Positions 1 through 8,349 are shown, counted from the first letter of the stretch. The stretch: 64,000 nucleotides of DNA from Merdibacter sp965119685 (GCA_965119685.1 OZ221971.1:682001-746000), one strand, 5' to 3'. The notes: generated from the letters alone by a model not told the origin. A program made the numbers and translations.

Positions 1-2
1 CA

Positions 3-35
3 AACATTTTGATTGTAGATGGAGATAGAATATGA
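3..35 (+). CDS. possible C-terminal tail of an upstream gene (partial)
   Basis: One frame is open from the window edge and reads NILIVDGDRI before a TGA at 33-35. The other two forward frames stop within the first 30 bases. The sequence is AT-rich like the next gene. Ten codons are too few to identify a product, so this is only a likely gene end. An ATG overlapping the stop (32-34) opens an 8-codon ORF that I do not consider real. Confidence 0.25.
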   Translation, partial: NILIVDGDRI

Positions 36-80
36 TTAATAAAGAAATTTCACTTTAAAAAATTTTACAGGAGGAATATA

Positions 81-878
81 ATGTCCAAAAATCAAAAAAT
101 ATATAAGAAATATATTGGAAAGATCGAAGAATTAAAAAAGCTCAAGAAATGGATGATGCAGTATAACTATACAATAAAAAGTATGTTAATAAATCCTAAT
201 GATGAAAAGAAAATCAAGACGAGCTTAAAGAAATTGGAGATTAACTATAAACATAAAAAAAACAGAAAATTATTACAGTCACTAGATATTGAGCAACTCA
301 ATAAAATTTTTATAGATTTTATTGATCAATATAATTTGCTTTGTGGAAATTCATATGAAAGTTTTAGAGAGATAGAAAACGATAAACTAATTCTTTTAAA
401 CATAGTGGAAAAATATTTTTCTTTTATCGAATCAGCAGCAAAAGATAAGTTTTCAAACCGTTTTTATAAACAAACGATTTATAAGTTGTCGGGTTCAATT
501 CTACCTAAATCGAATAAAAGGAAAATGCTGGATAAATATTTACAGAACTTTTCATATTATGCATATTACTTCGTTATTGCAATAATACTAACTCTAATTA
601 TCATGCTGCTTTTAACCGGTTGCCTACATTGCTTGGGATTCAATCCAACGAAAGAATCTGATCAAGTTATAAGCATAGTATTTTCTTTATTGTTATCAGG
701 AATAATCTCAGCTATTATTTTAATAGGAATTGATAAACCTTTAAATTGCATTATTTTACCAAAGAAAAAGATTGCATTTGCAAGAGATGAATCAGAAAAA
801 CAAAGTTTTCTGTCAATCGTATCAGTTATTATTTCAATAATATCTTTATTTATTTCCGTCACATTCTCATTGTCCTGA
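81..878 (+). CDS. hypothetical membrane protein, AT-rich
   Basis: Unknown 265-aa protein. An AGGAGG site at 70-75 precedes the ATG. Residues 1-155 are lysine-rich, charged and probably helical and cytoplasmic. Three hydrophobic stretches follow at about 159-187, 195-217 and 243-263, so the C-terminal third is membrane-embedded. I see no catalytic motif and no signal peptide. Codons are dominated by A/T-ending forms (AAA, ATA, TTA), quite unlike the GC-richer genes that begin about 140 bp downstream, which suggests horizontal acquisition. The sequence alone does not support a specific role in defence, transport or competition. The gene is confident; the function is unknown. Confidence 0.75.
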   Translation: MSKNQKIYKKYIGKIEELKKLKKWMMQYNYTIKSMLINPNDEKKIKTSLKKLEINYKHKKNRKLLQSLDIEQLNKIFIDFIDQYNLLCGNSYESFREIENDKLILLNIVEKYFSFIESAAKDKFSNRFYKQTIYKLSGSILPKSNKRKMLDKYLQNFSYYAYYFVIAIILTLIIMLLLTGCLHCLGFNPTKESDQVISIVFSLLLSGIISAIILIGIDKPLNCIILPKKKIAFARDESEKQSFLSIVSVIISIISLFISVTFSLS

Positions 879-1016
879 AACGGATAAAACCGCAATATTC
901 GTCATTATTGAAAGCAAAACGGAACTATAATAATATCGAGAATCCTACCAACCTATTGAAAAAAGTAGCGTCATACTCTACATACGATGAAATGAACGTT
1001 AAGCAAGGAGGATATT

Positions 1017-1868
1017 ATGAAAATTATACGATTGTTATACCCGGATCACGTAAGCGGAGGAATGGAAACCTACTATTTCGGCGCAAATCTCATGGCGCAC
1101 ATCCTTCCCTCCAACAACCGACAGCCGCTAGTCAAAGTCAATGTAAAAGCGCCGGATGGAAAAGAAAAAGAGATCACAGAGGGAATGTATGCGAGAGCAG
1201 AGGTCATGTCCGGCATCCGCTCGGCAATGGAGGCGATTGAAAAAGAAAACCCAGACAGAATTATTACCATCGGCGGTAACTGTATCGTATCACAGGCGTC
1301 CTTTGATTATCTGCACGGGAAATACGAAAACCTCGGCATCATTTGGATCGATGCACATCCCGATGTATCCATCGTCAAAGACGGCTATCCTAACGCTCAT
1401 GCGATGGTGCTTGGGGCTTTGCTGGGGCAGGGAGAGCCCTCACTGGCAGCTTTGATGAAAAACAAAGCTTTTCAACCCGAGGAGCTTCTCTATGTGGGGC
1501 TTCAGGGACTGCACGATTATCAGGAAGCCTTTCTGAAGAAAATGCAGGTTGATTACAAAGTACAGATAGACGAATTTGTAAAAGATGAAGAGATCATCGC
1601 CTTTGCCAGAAAATTCGATCACATCGTGGTGCACTTTGACATTGACGTACTTGATGAAACGCTCTTTCATTCCACCTATTTTGCGAATCCAGAGCTGGTC
1701 GGCGATGGCTCCGGCGGCGGCAAGATGACTATGGAAAAGTTAAATGAGATCTTGCACTGCATAGCAGACCATGGCAATATCGTCGGTTTTACGATTGCGG
1801 AATATCTACCCTTTGACGCCTATCGCCTGCATCGCCTATTCTCCGAGTTTTCCTTATTTACAGAGTAG
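1017..1868 (+). CDS. arginase/agmatinase-family (ureohydrolase-fold) hydrolase
   Basis: A 283-aa protein of the ureohydrolase superfamily, which hydrolyses guanidino or formimino groups at a binuclear manganese site. Visible motifs are DAHPD (residues 112-116), NAHAM (His128, at the place of the catalytic arginase His), HFDID (Asp208 and Asp210) and AEYLP (Glu262). The first metal motif is usually GGDHS but reads GGNCIVS here, so the usual His ligand is Cys89. Activity may therefore differ from true arginase. The start has AGGAGG at 1005-1010. The gene stands alone between an AT-rich island and the beta-glucoside operon, with no obvious pathway partner next to it. Substrate unknown: arginine, agmatine, formiminoglutamate or another guanidine compound are all possible. 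Confidence 0.85.
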   Translation: MKIIRLLYPDHVSGGMETYYFGANLMAHILPSNNRQPLVKVNVKAPDGKEKEITEGMYARAEVMSGIRSAMEAIEKENPDRIITIGGNCIVSQASFDYLHGKYENLGIIWIDAHPDVSIVKDGYPNAHAMVLGALLGQGEPSLAALMKNKAFQPEELLYVGLQGLHDYQEAFLKKMQVDYKVQIDEFVKDEEIIAFARKFDHIVVHFDIDVLDETLFHSTYFANPELVGDGSGGGKMTMEKLNEILHCIADHGNIVGFTIAEYLPFDAYRLHRLFSEFSLFTE

Positions 1869-2049
1869 TGCTCATCCGGATGCCGCATGTGCACCAATCA
1901 TCCCGATCACCGCAATTTCCACCCTTTTGCCGCCAAGCAAACGCATGGCTGATTGCAATGAACATGCTTTTGCATCATCTCGTCACGCTTTTTGCCATCA
2001 CATAGCCGAATCCCTCCTGACCTCTTCCCTGCAGCCGAAAATAAAACCA

Positions 2050-2078
2050 TTGACAACGCTTTCTTTTCATGCTATAAA
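2050..2078 (+). promoter_or_regulatory. sigma-A promoter of the beta-glucoside operon
   Basis: TTGACA (2050-2055), a 17-bp spacer and TATAAA (2073-2078): a near-consensus vegetative promoter. Transcription would begin just before the RAT/terminator leader at 2091. Confidence 0.85.
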
Positions 2079-2090
2079 TTAGACATAGAT

Positions 2091-2120
2091 AGAACGTAAC
2101 TCCCTAACGAGGCGTAACCT
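2091..2120 (+). promoter_or_regulatory. RAT site 1 (LicT/BglG-type antiterminator target)
   Basis: The 30 nt aligns without gaps to the LicT/SacY ribonucleic antiterminator consensus as I recall it, sharing the GTNAC block at 2096-2100 and the AGGCNNAACCT block at the end. It overlaps the 5' arm of the terminator at 2098-2147, so protein-stabilised RAT would prevent terminator folding. The cognate protein is encoded two genes downstream (2633-3466). Confidence 0.75.
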
Positions 2121-2147
2121 ATTGGTTATTTCTTATGGGAGTTTTTT
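2098..2147 (+). terminator. leader terminator ahead of the EIIA gene
   Basis: AACTCCC (2098-2104) pairs with GGGAGTT (2137-2143), followed by a T-run. A small internal hairpin (TAACC/GGTTA) sits in the loop. It lies between the promoter and the first gene and overlaps RAT site 1, as in classic antitermination-controlled bgl/lic leaders. Confidence 0.85.
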
Positions 2148-2165
2148 ATTTGGGAGGTGACTTTC

Positions 2166-2645
2166 ATGTTCGGGTTTCACAGAAAAACCGACAACGCGCT
2201 CTGTATGCCGGTCAAAGGAAAGTGCATGGACTTGTCATTATGCACTGACAAAGCATTTTCCGAAAAGAAGCTGGGTGATGGCTTCATGGTCGAACCACAG
2301 GGAGATACGATCTGCTCTCCGTGCGACGGATGGCTGACGATGGTCTTTCCTACCAAGCACGCCTTCGGCTTGCGAATGAATGACGGCACGGAGGTGTTGG
2401 TGCATATCGGCATCGATACCGTTCAACTTTGCGGACAACACTTTGAAACTCTGACGAGCGCCAAGCGCAAGGTGAAAAAACAAACCCCGCTGATACGCTG
2501 CGACATACAGAAAATCAGAGAGTTAGGCTACGATCCGAGCGTGCTTGTCATCGTCTGCGGCAAACAGGGAATAGGAAAACAGCATCTGAATGAATACCGA
2601 GATGTGGGAGATATTATCATTGAGGGATCTCTATGCGAATCATAA
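2166..2645 (+). CDS. PTS glucose-type EIIA component
   Basis: A 159-aa stand-alone EIIA of the glucose/beta-glucoside family. It accepts phosphate from HPr and passes it to EIIB. His80 in VLVHIGIDTV is the expected phosphorylated residue, and His65 is the second conserved active-site histidine. I chose the ATG at 2166 over the GTG at 2157 because GGGAGG (2152-2157) then has normal spacing. The gene overlaps the next ORF by 13 bp. It is the first gene of the operon, behind a RAT/terminator leader. It probably serves the EIIBC at 3586, which lacks its own EIIA domain, and could also supply the EIIBC at 21423, which lacks one as well. Confidence 0.92.
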   Translation: MFGFHRKTDNALCMPVKGKCMDLSLCTDKAFSEKKLGDGFMVEPQGDTICSPCDGWLTMVFPTKHAFGLRMNDGTEVLVHIGIDTVQLCGQHFETLTSAKRKVKKQTPLIRCDIQKIRELGYDPSVLVIVCGKQGIGKQHLNEYRDVGDIIIEGSLCES

Positions 2646-3466
2646 AAAACATCAACAATAACTTTGCGATCGCAGTAGACGGCGCCGGCAATCGATTGAT
2701 CATCTCTGGGAAAGGCATCGGCTTTGGAAAAGTTCCCCGAGAGCTGGAAGACATCACACGCATCAACCGCTCCTACTACGACGTGGATGAAGCCTATGTT
2801 TCCATGCTCAACGAAATTCCCGAAGAGATCATCGCCATCTCCGCGCAGATTGTCGATCAGGCAAGGCGGCATATCGACAACCCGATCAGCTCCAACATCG
2901 TCTTTACGTTGGCCGATCACATCCATTTCAGCATTCAGCGCTACCAGAAGCAGATGAACGTCCAGCTGCCGATCGTCTACGATATTCAGCACCTGTTTGA
3001 AAAAGAGATGGCAATAGGCGCATACGGACTGCGGCTGATTCAAAAAGAGCTTCATATCGCATTACCGAAGGAGGAAGCCGCCTATATCGCCCTGCATATC
3101 ATCAATGCCGAAATGCAGGATAAAAACAAAAAGACAGACAAAGATAACGAAATCATCGAGCATATCCTGACCATCATCGAGAGAGAGTACGATATGCAAA
3201 TCAATAAAGATAACTTCAACTATTCCAGATTCGTCTCACATATGCACTACCTCCTCAAGCGGGGAGAGAGCAAACAGCTGATCAATACCGACAACAAAGC
3301 GATTTACGATAAGCTGAAACAGGACTATCGTCAATCATACGAATGCGTTCGGCAGGTCAGCGCATATTTAAACGGCATCTTCCACATGGAGCTGAGCGAT
3401 GAGGAAAAGCTGTATCTCATGCTTCATATCAACCGATTATGTACCCGTGAGGACTGTAACCGATAG
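2633..3466 (+). CDS. licT: BglG/LicT-family transcriptional antiterminator
   Basis: A 277-aa RNA-binding antiterminator. Residues 1-57 match the CAT RNA-binding domain (MRIIKNINNN..., typical KVxNNN-like start). Two PTS regulation domains follow, at about 65-170 and 175-277, each with conserved histidines (LADHIHF and IALHII in PRD1; SHMHY and LMLHIN in PRD2). The protein should bind RAT sequences when PRD phosphorylation signals substrate availability. Two RAT candidates occur in this operon, at 2091-2120 and 3451-3477, the second overlapping this gene's own stop codon. The ATG overlaps the end of the EIIA gene, implying translational coupling. Family assignment is firm; the symbol follows the closest functional type. 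Confidence 0.93.
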   Translation: MRIIKNINNNFAIAVDGAGNRLIISGKGIGFGKVPRELEDITRINRSYYDVDEAYVSMLNEIPEEIIAISAQIVDQARRHIDNPISSNIVFTLADHIHFSIQRYQKQMNVQLPIVYDIQHLFEKEMAIGAYGLRLIQKELHIALPKEEAAYIALHIINAEMQDKNKKTDKDNEIIEHILTIIEREYDMQINKDNFNYSRFVSHMHYLLKRGESKQLINTDNKAIYDKLKQDYRQSYECVRQVSAYLNGIFHMELSDEEKLYLMLHINRLCTREDCNR

Positions 3467-3477
3467 GGCGGAAACCT
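3451..3477 (+). promoter_or_regulatory. RAT site 2, inside the operon
   Basis: GGACTGTAACCGATAGGGCGG followed by AAACC closely follows the LicT RAT consensus, with GGAxTGTxACxGATA intact. It covers the last codons of the antiterminator gene and runs into the terminator at 3473-3518, so EIIBC and the glucosidase get a second antitermination checkpoint, as in the two-terminator E. coli bgl operon. Confidence 0.8.
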
Positions 3478-3518
3478 CATACATGACGCAGTGCGTTTTT
3501 GTATGGGGTTTTGTTTTT
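3473..3518 (+). terminator. intra-operonic terminator before EIIBC
   Basis: AACCTCATAC (3473-3482) pairs with GTATGGGGTT (3501-3510; one G-U pair), followed by TTGTTTTT. It overlaps the 3' end of RAT site 2. Confidence 0.85.
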
Positions 3519-3585
3519 CAAAGGGATCTCGACAGCATCGGCGCGCAATGCTGGAAAGATAAATACAAGGAAAAGGAGAGTATGT

Positions 3586-4950
3586 ATGGCAAAAAAGAAT
3601 TATGAGGAAATGTCTGAACAAATCTTGACGCTTGTGGGCGGCGCGGGCAACATCTCGCAGTTTACCCACTGTGTCACGCGGCTTCGCTTTAACGTGCGGG
3701 ATAAGAGCACGGTGCAAAGCGAGGCGATCGGTGAGGTAAAGGGGGTCATGGGCACCCAGTGGTCCGGCGAGCAGTTTCAGATCATCATCGGCGGAGAGGT
3801 CGGCGACGTTTACAAGACGCTGTGTCGGCTGGGAGGCTTTCGTGAGGAAGCGGCGATCGATGAAAATCTGGATGGAGGAAAGCGCAAGCTGACGCTGAAA
3901 ACGGCAGTGCCGATCATGCTGGATACGCTGACTTCCATTCTCGCTTCGATCATTCCGGCGATTGTCGCCTGTGGTTTATTGCAGGGACTGCTGTATTCGG
4001 CACAGTCGTTTGGCTGGATCGACCCAAACGGAGAGACCTATATCTTCTTCTTTAACTGCGCACAGGCGGCGTTTTACTTCCTGCCGGTATTGATCGGCTA
4101 TTCCGCTGCAAAGCGTTTTTCATGCAGTCCCGTGCTGGCGGCGACGACCAGCGCGATCATCATGCTGCCGGCATTCAGTGCGATGGCGGGAACGTCCATC
4201 AAGCTGTTCGGTTTGATTCCGATTACCTATGCGGGCTATTCTTCGACCGTCGTACCGGCGATCTTAACCGTCTATTTCCAGTCGTATGTGGAAAGAGCCT
4301 GCAAGCGTGTCGTTCCGAAGATGATCGATATTATCGTAACGCCTTTAGTCACTGTTATGCTCTCGGCAATCGTAGGCTGGGCGCTGTTGGCGCCGTTGGG
4401 CGGATGGATCGGCACCTTTGTGTCTGAAGCCATTCTCTGGCTGTATAACACGCTGGGACCGATCGGCGGCGCAGTGTGCGGTGCGATTTATCCGTTCATG
4501 CTGATGAGCGGCATGCAGGTTGCCATGAGTCCGATCATCGCGCAGAACTTGGCATCGCTGGGATATGATTTCCTCTATCCGGTCACCTCTGCTGCGAGCA
4601 ATTCCGCAATGGCTGCCTGCGCGATCTACATCTTTTTGCGGGCAAGGAAGGAAAGCGTGAAGTCGGTGGGCTTATCGACGGGGATCACCGCTTTGATCGG
4701 CGTAACCGAGCCGGTGCTGTTTGGTTTGATCACCAAGTATCGCAAGGCATTGATCGCCACGATTGCCGGCGGTGCGATCGGCGGTGCCATCATGGCGCTG
4801 TTTAAGGTGAAATATCTGTCCTTTGGCTTTGTACCTTTCGGAACACTGCCTTTAGCAATGACCGATACCTTTGTTTACTACCTGTTAGGCGTAGGCGTTT
4901 CGATGCTGGTTGCAATCGTCGTCCTGCATTTCCTGAAGTTTGAGGATTAG
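3586..4950 (+). CDS. PTS beta-glucoside EIIBC permease
   Basis: A 454-aa membrane permease that imports and phosphorylates a beta-glucoside. The EIIB domain covers about residues 1-85, with the phosphocysteine at Cys29 in FTHCVTRLRF. The EIIC domain with roughly ten membrane segments covers about 100-454. There is no C-terminal EIIA, which is provided by the gene at 2166. I chose the ATG at 3586 because AAGGAG (3571-3576) lies upstream; the frame is open further 5' but crosses the terminator. The stop lies 3 bp before the glucosidase start. The neighbouring 6-phospho-beta-glucosidase indicates an aryl- or oligo-beta-glucoside such as cellobiose, arbutin or salicin, but the exact sugar is not visible. 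Confidence 0.93.
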   Translation: MAKKNYEEMSEQILTLVGGAGNISQFTHCVTRLRFNVRDKSTVQSEAIGEVKGVMGTQWSGEQFQIIIGGEVGDVYKTLCRLGGFREEAAIDENLDGGKRKLTLKTAVPIMLDTLTSILASIIPAIVACGLLQGLLYSAQSFGWIDPNGETYIFFFNCAQAAFYFLPVLIGYSAAKRFSCSPVLAATTSAIIMLPAFSAMAGTSIKLFGLIPITYAGYSSTVVPAILTVYFQSYVERACKRVVPKMIDIIVTPLVTVMLSAIVGWALLAPLGGWIGTFVSEAILWLYNTLGPIGGAVCGAIYPFMLMSGMQVAMSPIIAQNLASLGYDFLYPVTSAASNSAMAACAIYIFLRARKESVKSVGLSTGITALIGVTEPVLFGLITKYRKALIATIAGGAIGGAIMALFKVKYLSFGFVPFGTLPLAMTDTFVYYLLGVGVSMLVAIVVLHFLKFED

Positions 4951-4953
4951 CGT

Positions 4954-6393
4954 ATGAAACCGTTTTGTAAAGACTTTTTATGGGGCGGCGCAACGGCTGC
5001 CAATCAATGCGAGGGCGCATATCTGGAGGATGGCAAGGGGCTGAGCGTAGCGGATGTCGTGTCGGCGGGATCGCATCAGACGCCGCGCTATATCGACTTT
5101 GCAATGAGCACTCAGCGTTATTTTCCATCGACCAAGGCGATCGATTTTTATCATCATTACCGCGAGGACATCAAGCTGTTTGCGCAGATGGGATTTAAAG
5201 TATATCGCTTTTCCATCGCTTGGGCACGCATCTTTCCTAACGGGGATGACGCGCAGCCCAATGAAGCGGGTCTATGCTTCTATGACAATGTCATCGACGA
5301 GCTGCGTGTAAATGGCATTGAACCGCTGGTGACGATTTCCCATAACGAGATTCCCTTGGCGATCGTCACCAAATATCACGGATGGCCGAATAAACAGGTG
5401 ATTAACCTCTATCTGCGGCTGTGTGAAACACTCTTTGAACGCTATAAGGACAAAGTCAAATACTGGATTCCTTTTAACGAGATGAATAACCTGTTTTTGC
5501 CGTTGAGCAATCTGATGCAGGGAGGCATCTACTTTGAGGGGACAACGGAATGGGCGAAGCAGGGTGATGATGAGGAACTGCGTCTCAATGCACTCAACAA
5601 CGTGCTGATCGCCAATGCCCGGGCGGTTAAGCTGGGACGGCGTATCAATCCGGCATTTCGCTTCGGTACGATGATCTGCCATATCACCCGCTATCCGCGC
5701 ACCTGCCATCCGGATGATGTCTATCATGTGCAGCAAGAGGACTTGCTGCGAAACTGCACTTGCTCCGATGTCATGCTGAAGGGGGAATACCCGTATTATG
5801 CAAAGACGTATTTTGAGCGCAAGGGCATCACCATACAGCTGAGCGAACAGGAACAGGCGGATCTGAGGGAGGGCATCTGCGATTTTTACAGCTTCTCATA
5901 TTATCAGAGCATCTGCGAAAGCACGCTGTCGTTTGAGGAAAAAACAAGCGGCAATATCATGGGCGGTGTGCGCAACCCGTATCTGGAATTGACCCAATGG
6001 GACTGGCCGATTGATCCTGTGGGACTGCGCTATACCCTGAATAAGATTTATGACCGCTATCATGTGCCGATCATGATTACCGAAAACGGCTTAGGCGCCA
6101 AGGATGTGCTGGAGGAGGACGGCAGTGTGCATGATCCCTATCGCATCGACTATACGCGGCGGCATATCGAGGAGATGCGCAAGGCGGTAGATGACGGCGT
6201 AGAGCTGATCGGCTACACCTCTTGGGGCTGCATCGACTTAGTCAGCGTTTCCACCGGCGAGATGAGCAAGCGCTATGGTTTCATTTATGTGGACGTAGAT
6301 GACGAGGGGAAAGGAACCTATCGCCGCTATAAGAAAGATTCCTTTTACTGGTACCAAAAGGTGATCGCTTCTAATGGCGAGGACTTGGATTGA
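4954..6393 (+). CDS. GH1 6-phospho-beta-glucosidase
   Basis: A 479-aa glycoside hydrolase family 1 enzyme of typical length. Glu176 in PFNEMN is the acid/base and Glu377 in ITENG the nucleophile. The N-terminus FLWGGATAANQCEGA matches the family signature. It hydrolyses the phosphorylated disaccharide or glucoside made by the upstream PTS, giving glucose-6-phosphate and an aglycone or glucose. It is last in the operon, 3 bp after EIIBC, with GAGG at 4941-4944, and is followed by the strong hairpin at 6523-6590. Its paralogue at 22848 sits in another PTS cluster. Confidence 0.95.
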   Translation: MKPFCKDFLWGGATAANQCEGAYLEDGKGLSVADVVSAGSHQTPRYIDFAMSTQRYFPSTKAIDFYHHYREDIKLFAQMGFKVYRFSIAWARIFPNGDDAQPNEAGLCFYDNVIDELRVNGIEPLVTISHNEIPLAIVTKYHGWPNKQVINLYLRLCETLFERYKDKVKYWIPFNEMNNLFLPLSNLMQGGIYFEGTTEWAKQGDDEELRLNALNNVLIANARAVKLGRRINPAFRFGTMICHITRYPRTCHPDDVYHVQQEDLLRNCTCSDVMLKGEYPYYAKTYFERKGITIQLSEQEQADLREGICDFYSFSYYQSICESTLSFEEKTSGNIMGGVRNPYLELTQWDWPIDPVGLRYTLNKIYDRYHVPIMITENGLGAKDVLEEDGSVHDPYRIDYTRRHIEEMRKAVDDGVELIGYTSWGCIDLVSVSTGEMSKRYGFIYVDVDDEGKGTYRRYKKDSFYWYQKVIASNGEDLD

Positions 6394-6522
6394 TCGTCAT
6401 CACCGGTATTGGGTAATGAATGACACATGCGCACGGATCAGCGCCCTTTGTCAATTTGATCAAAAGGATTTGTGTATCAGAGTGCCTGATATCGCTACAT
6501 ACAAAAAAAGATGAAAAGCAAT

Positions 6523-6590
6523 AAAAAAGCAAGATTGGCCATGCGGTAAGGCTTTAAGAACCATTGTATGGCAGTGTTTCTTGCTTTTTT
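6523..6590 (+). terminator. long bidirectional terminator after the beta-glucoside operon
   Basis: AAAAAAGCAAGA (6523-6534) pairs perfectly with TCTTGCTTTTTT (6579-6590). Inside the 44-nt loop GCCAT and ATGGC can extend the structure. A/T runs on both sides allow termination in both directions. Confidence 0.85.
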
Positions 6591-6648
6591 TTCAAAGGCG
6601 CAGTGAAAGAGGGATGAAAAGAGGAAGCAGCCAACAAAGCGATGAGAT

Positions 6649-6692
6649 GAGCAAGTGTCGATAGAAGCTGTATCGCTGCTCGCTCTTTTTTT
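6649..6692 (+). terminator. second intergenic hairpin with T-run
   Basis: GAGCA (6649-6653) pairs with TGCTC (6677-6681), with an inner CGATA/TATCG stem, then CGCTCTTTTTTT. It lies between the beta-glucoside operon and the convergent gene ending at 6854. The rest of 6394-6853 shows no convincing gene. Confidence 0.6.
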
Positions 6693-6853
6693 AAAAAGAC
6701 TTTGCGTACAGCGATGATGATCTTATGGAAAAAGCGGCCAGAAGCGCAAGAAAGATGGCTCACCGGTGAATCACAAACGGTATTCTCTCAAGCGTGCGGT
6801 GACAGGCGAATCCGACAGAGGGAGAATTTTACGCTTACAAAGGAAAGGACTCC

Positions 6854-7684
6854 TTAGTAAAACTCCTTGATTGTCTCTTTATCGATTTTGGCCGTCTGTA
6901 TGTCGATGATCCGATCCACTCGCAGCGAAGAACGCCACTTCTCATGCATCAGCGTTTTAGGACGAAAGACGGTAAAATTGATGCCCTGATGAGCGCCGCA
7001 GCTGGTACAGCAGCACATCGGGTATCGCTCTTGCATCCTTTGCGAATATCGCATTTGAATCTGGGGATATAGGGTCATCAGGTAAGCGTCCAGCACTTGG
7101 TTGCTACCTACGCCCAAAACCTCAAACCGACCCGTGTTCTCACGCTCATGATAGCGCGGAGCGTAGTCCGCGCCCATCTCCTCCTCCAGCTGTCTGCTCA
7201 GCAGATAAGTATAAACGGGGGTTTCTTTGTGACACTTCCAGCAGACGGTGGGATAGGTATAAATCTTAATGCCGTTTTGTAACAGATGGCGGTACACCCG
7301 CTCATAGAAGTCAGGCTCGTCGGGCGTATCGGTGACATATTGAGCGAGGTCGCAGAAATCAATCGGTTTTCTGATGTACACCCGCCAGACGTTATCCACC
7401 TTGCGATAGGCGATGTAGCCCATCTTTTTCAGCTTATCCTTAGCGTCCTCGACGACCGCGCGCCCCATGTGATCCTGCGGACCGTTATAGACGTAAGCGA
7501 TGAAACGGCGGCCGTTGATCTTGCTCGCTAAGCACCACTCCTCCTGATTGCTGCGGCATTCCCAAAGGATGTAAGCGTAAGTGCGCAGTACGAAGAGGGC
7601 AAAGCGCCCGCTGTGATGAAGCAGCTGATTTTGCAATATCTGCTTTTCATGATCGATCTGTTCCTGTGTCCAATGCTTTGTCAA
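6854..7684 (-). CDS. hypothetical zinc-ribbon protein
   Basis: Unknown 276-aa soluble protein. Two cysteine pairs, CWKC (148-151) and CTSC (226-229), about 75 residues apart, probably bind one zinc ion. The N-terminal 110 residues are rich in aromatic and basic amino acids, with a pattern reminiscent of a winged-helix (DAKDKLKKMGYIAYRKVDNVWRVY split over 79-103). There is no membrane segment. The start is TTG at 7684, preceded by GAGGGG at normal spacing; I see no better ATG. Upstream on the same strand is an AraC-type remnant whose frame reads into this gene's start region. The gene is convergent with the beta-glucoside operon. Nucleic-acid binding is a guess from the zinc ribbon only. Confidence 0.7.
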   Translation of the reverse strand: MTKHWTQEQIDHEKQILQNQLLHHSGRFALFVLRTYAYILWECRSNQEEWCLASKINGRRFIAYVYNGPQDHMGRAVVEDAKDKLKKMGYIAYRKVDNVWRVYIRKPIDFCDLAQYVTDTPDEPDFYERVYRHLLQNGIKIYTYPTVCWKCHKETPVYTYLLSRQLEEEMGADYAPRYHERENTGRFEVLGVGSNQVLDAYLMTLYPQIQMRYSQRMQERYPMCCCTSCGAHQGINFTVFRPKTLMHEKWRSSLRVDRIIDIQTAKIDKETIKEFY

Positions 7685-7746
7685 GGATCATCCCCTCGCT
7701 TCCTTGTATTTTTCTGTGGTGATCGTTTGGTGAAAGTTCACTGCTT

Positions 7747-7910
7747 TTATACGCATCCGCTTCCCTGCGTGTCTGATAACGCTTGCGGGTTGCCCGCGGT
7801 GATCCCCCGCTTTGCCGCTTACATTGCTTGGCAAAATAACTCGGATTATGAAATCCGCAAAAGAGGGCGATCTCGATGATCGGCAGTGATGTCTCTGCCG
7901 GCGCGTTTGT
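7747..7910 (-). pseudogene. AraC-family regulator remnant (second HTH only)
   Basis: One minus-strand frame reads SLPIIEIALFCGFHNPSYF and then AKQCKRQSGGSPRATRKRYQ, which is the second helix-turn-helix and conserved C-terminal segment of AraC/XylS regulators (EIAxxCGFxxxSYFxxxFKxxxGxSP). The first HTH and the whole N-terminal domain are missing. The frame has no start and runs on into the gene that starts at 7684. This is a truncated relic; its former target may have been a neighbouring sugar operon, but that cannot be shown. Confidence 0.7.
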
Positions 7911-8349
7911 GCCTTGCTGATGGGCACAGGCTGAAATAATACAAGAGGTTCATTCTTACCACCACCGACCGCATCCTCCATTGCTGTTCTTGTTGGTTTG
8001 GTTGGATAGAAACGCCCTATCTGCTACCCGCACAAAGCCGTGAAAACCGCTTTTTTCAATAGGACGCAATTCGTTGCTTTTCTTTTATTATAAGCAATGA
8101 TTCCTATGGAATCAATACAATGCAAATGCGAGTATCATCGTGCAAAACAGGGAAATAGAGCCTTTTATAATCACAGGAGTGTGAAGTGAATACGATACGA
8201 AGAGTGAGCTCAACGCTGTTTTCCCATGTTTTTCCTCGCTTGTCTCACTTGAAATCCGATCCATCACAGTGAGAATCAACGCTTGCGCGCCCCTTTTAGT
8301 AAACGGTTTCAAAAAAATGATGAAATTTTCATAAATTGATGAAAAAGTA
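7911..8349. other. intergenic stretch before the arginine operon
   Basis: No convincing gene. The end nearest the operon is AT-rich and contains ATGAAATTTTCAT (8320-8332), a partly palindromic block resembling half of an ARG box. An ArgR/AhrC operator here is possible but weak. Confidence 0.4.

Noticed and set aside
908..1240. Open frame overlapping the arginase-like gene
   Set aside because: No ribosome site, and it overlaps a well-supported gene in another frame with low-complexity shadow sequence.
1869..2049. Minus-strand frame reading SLQSAMRLLGGKRVEIAVIG
   Set aside because: It looks protein-like for about 35 codons, but a stop lies just upstream and no start or ribosome site is in frame. 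Too short to call even a pseudogene.
7688..7981. 97-codon minus-strand ORF across the AraC relic
   Set aside because: It is in a different frame from the recognisable AraC HTH and has no conserved content.
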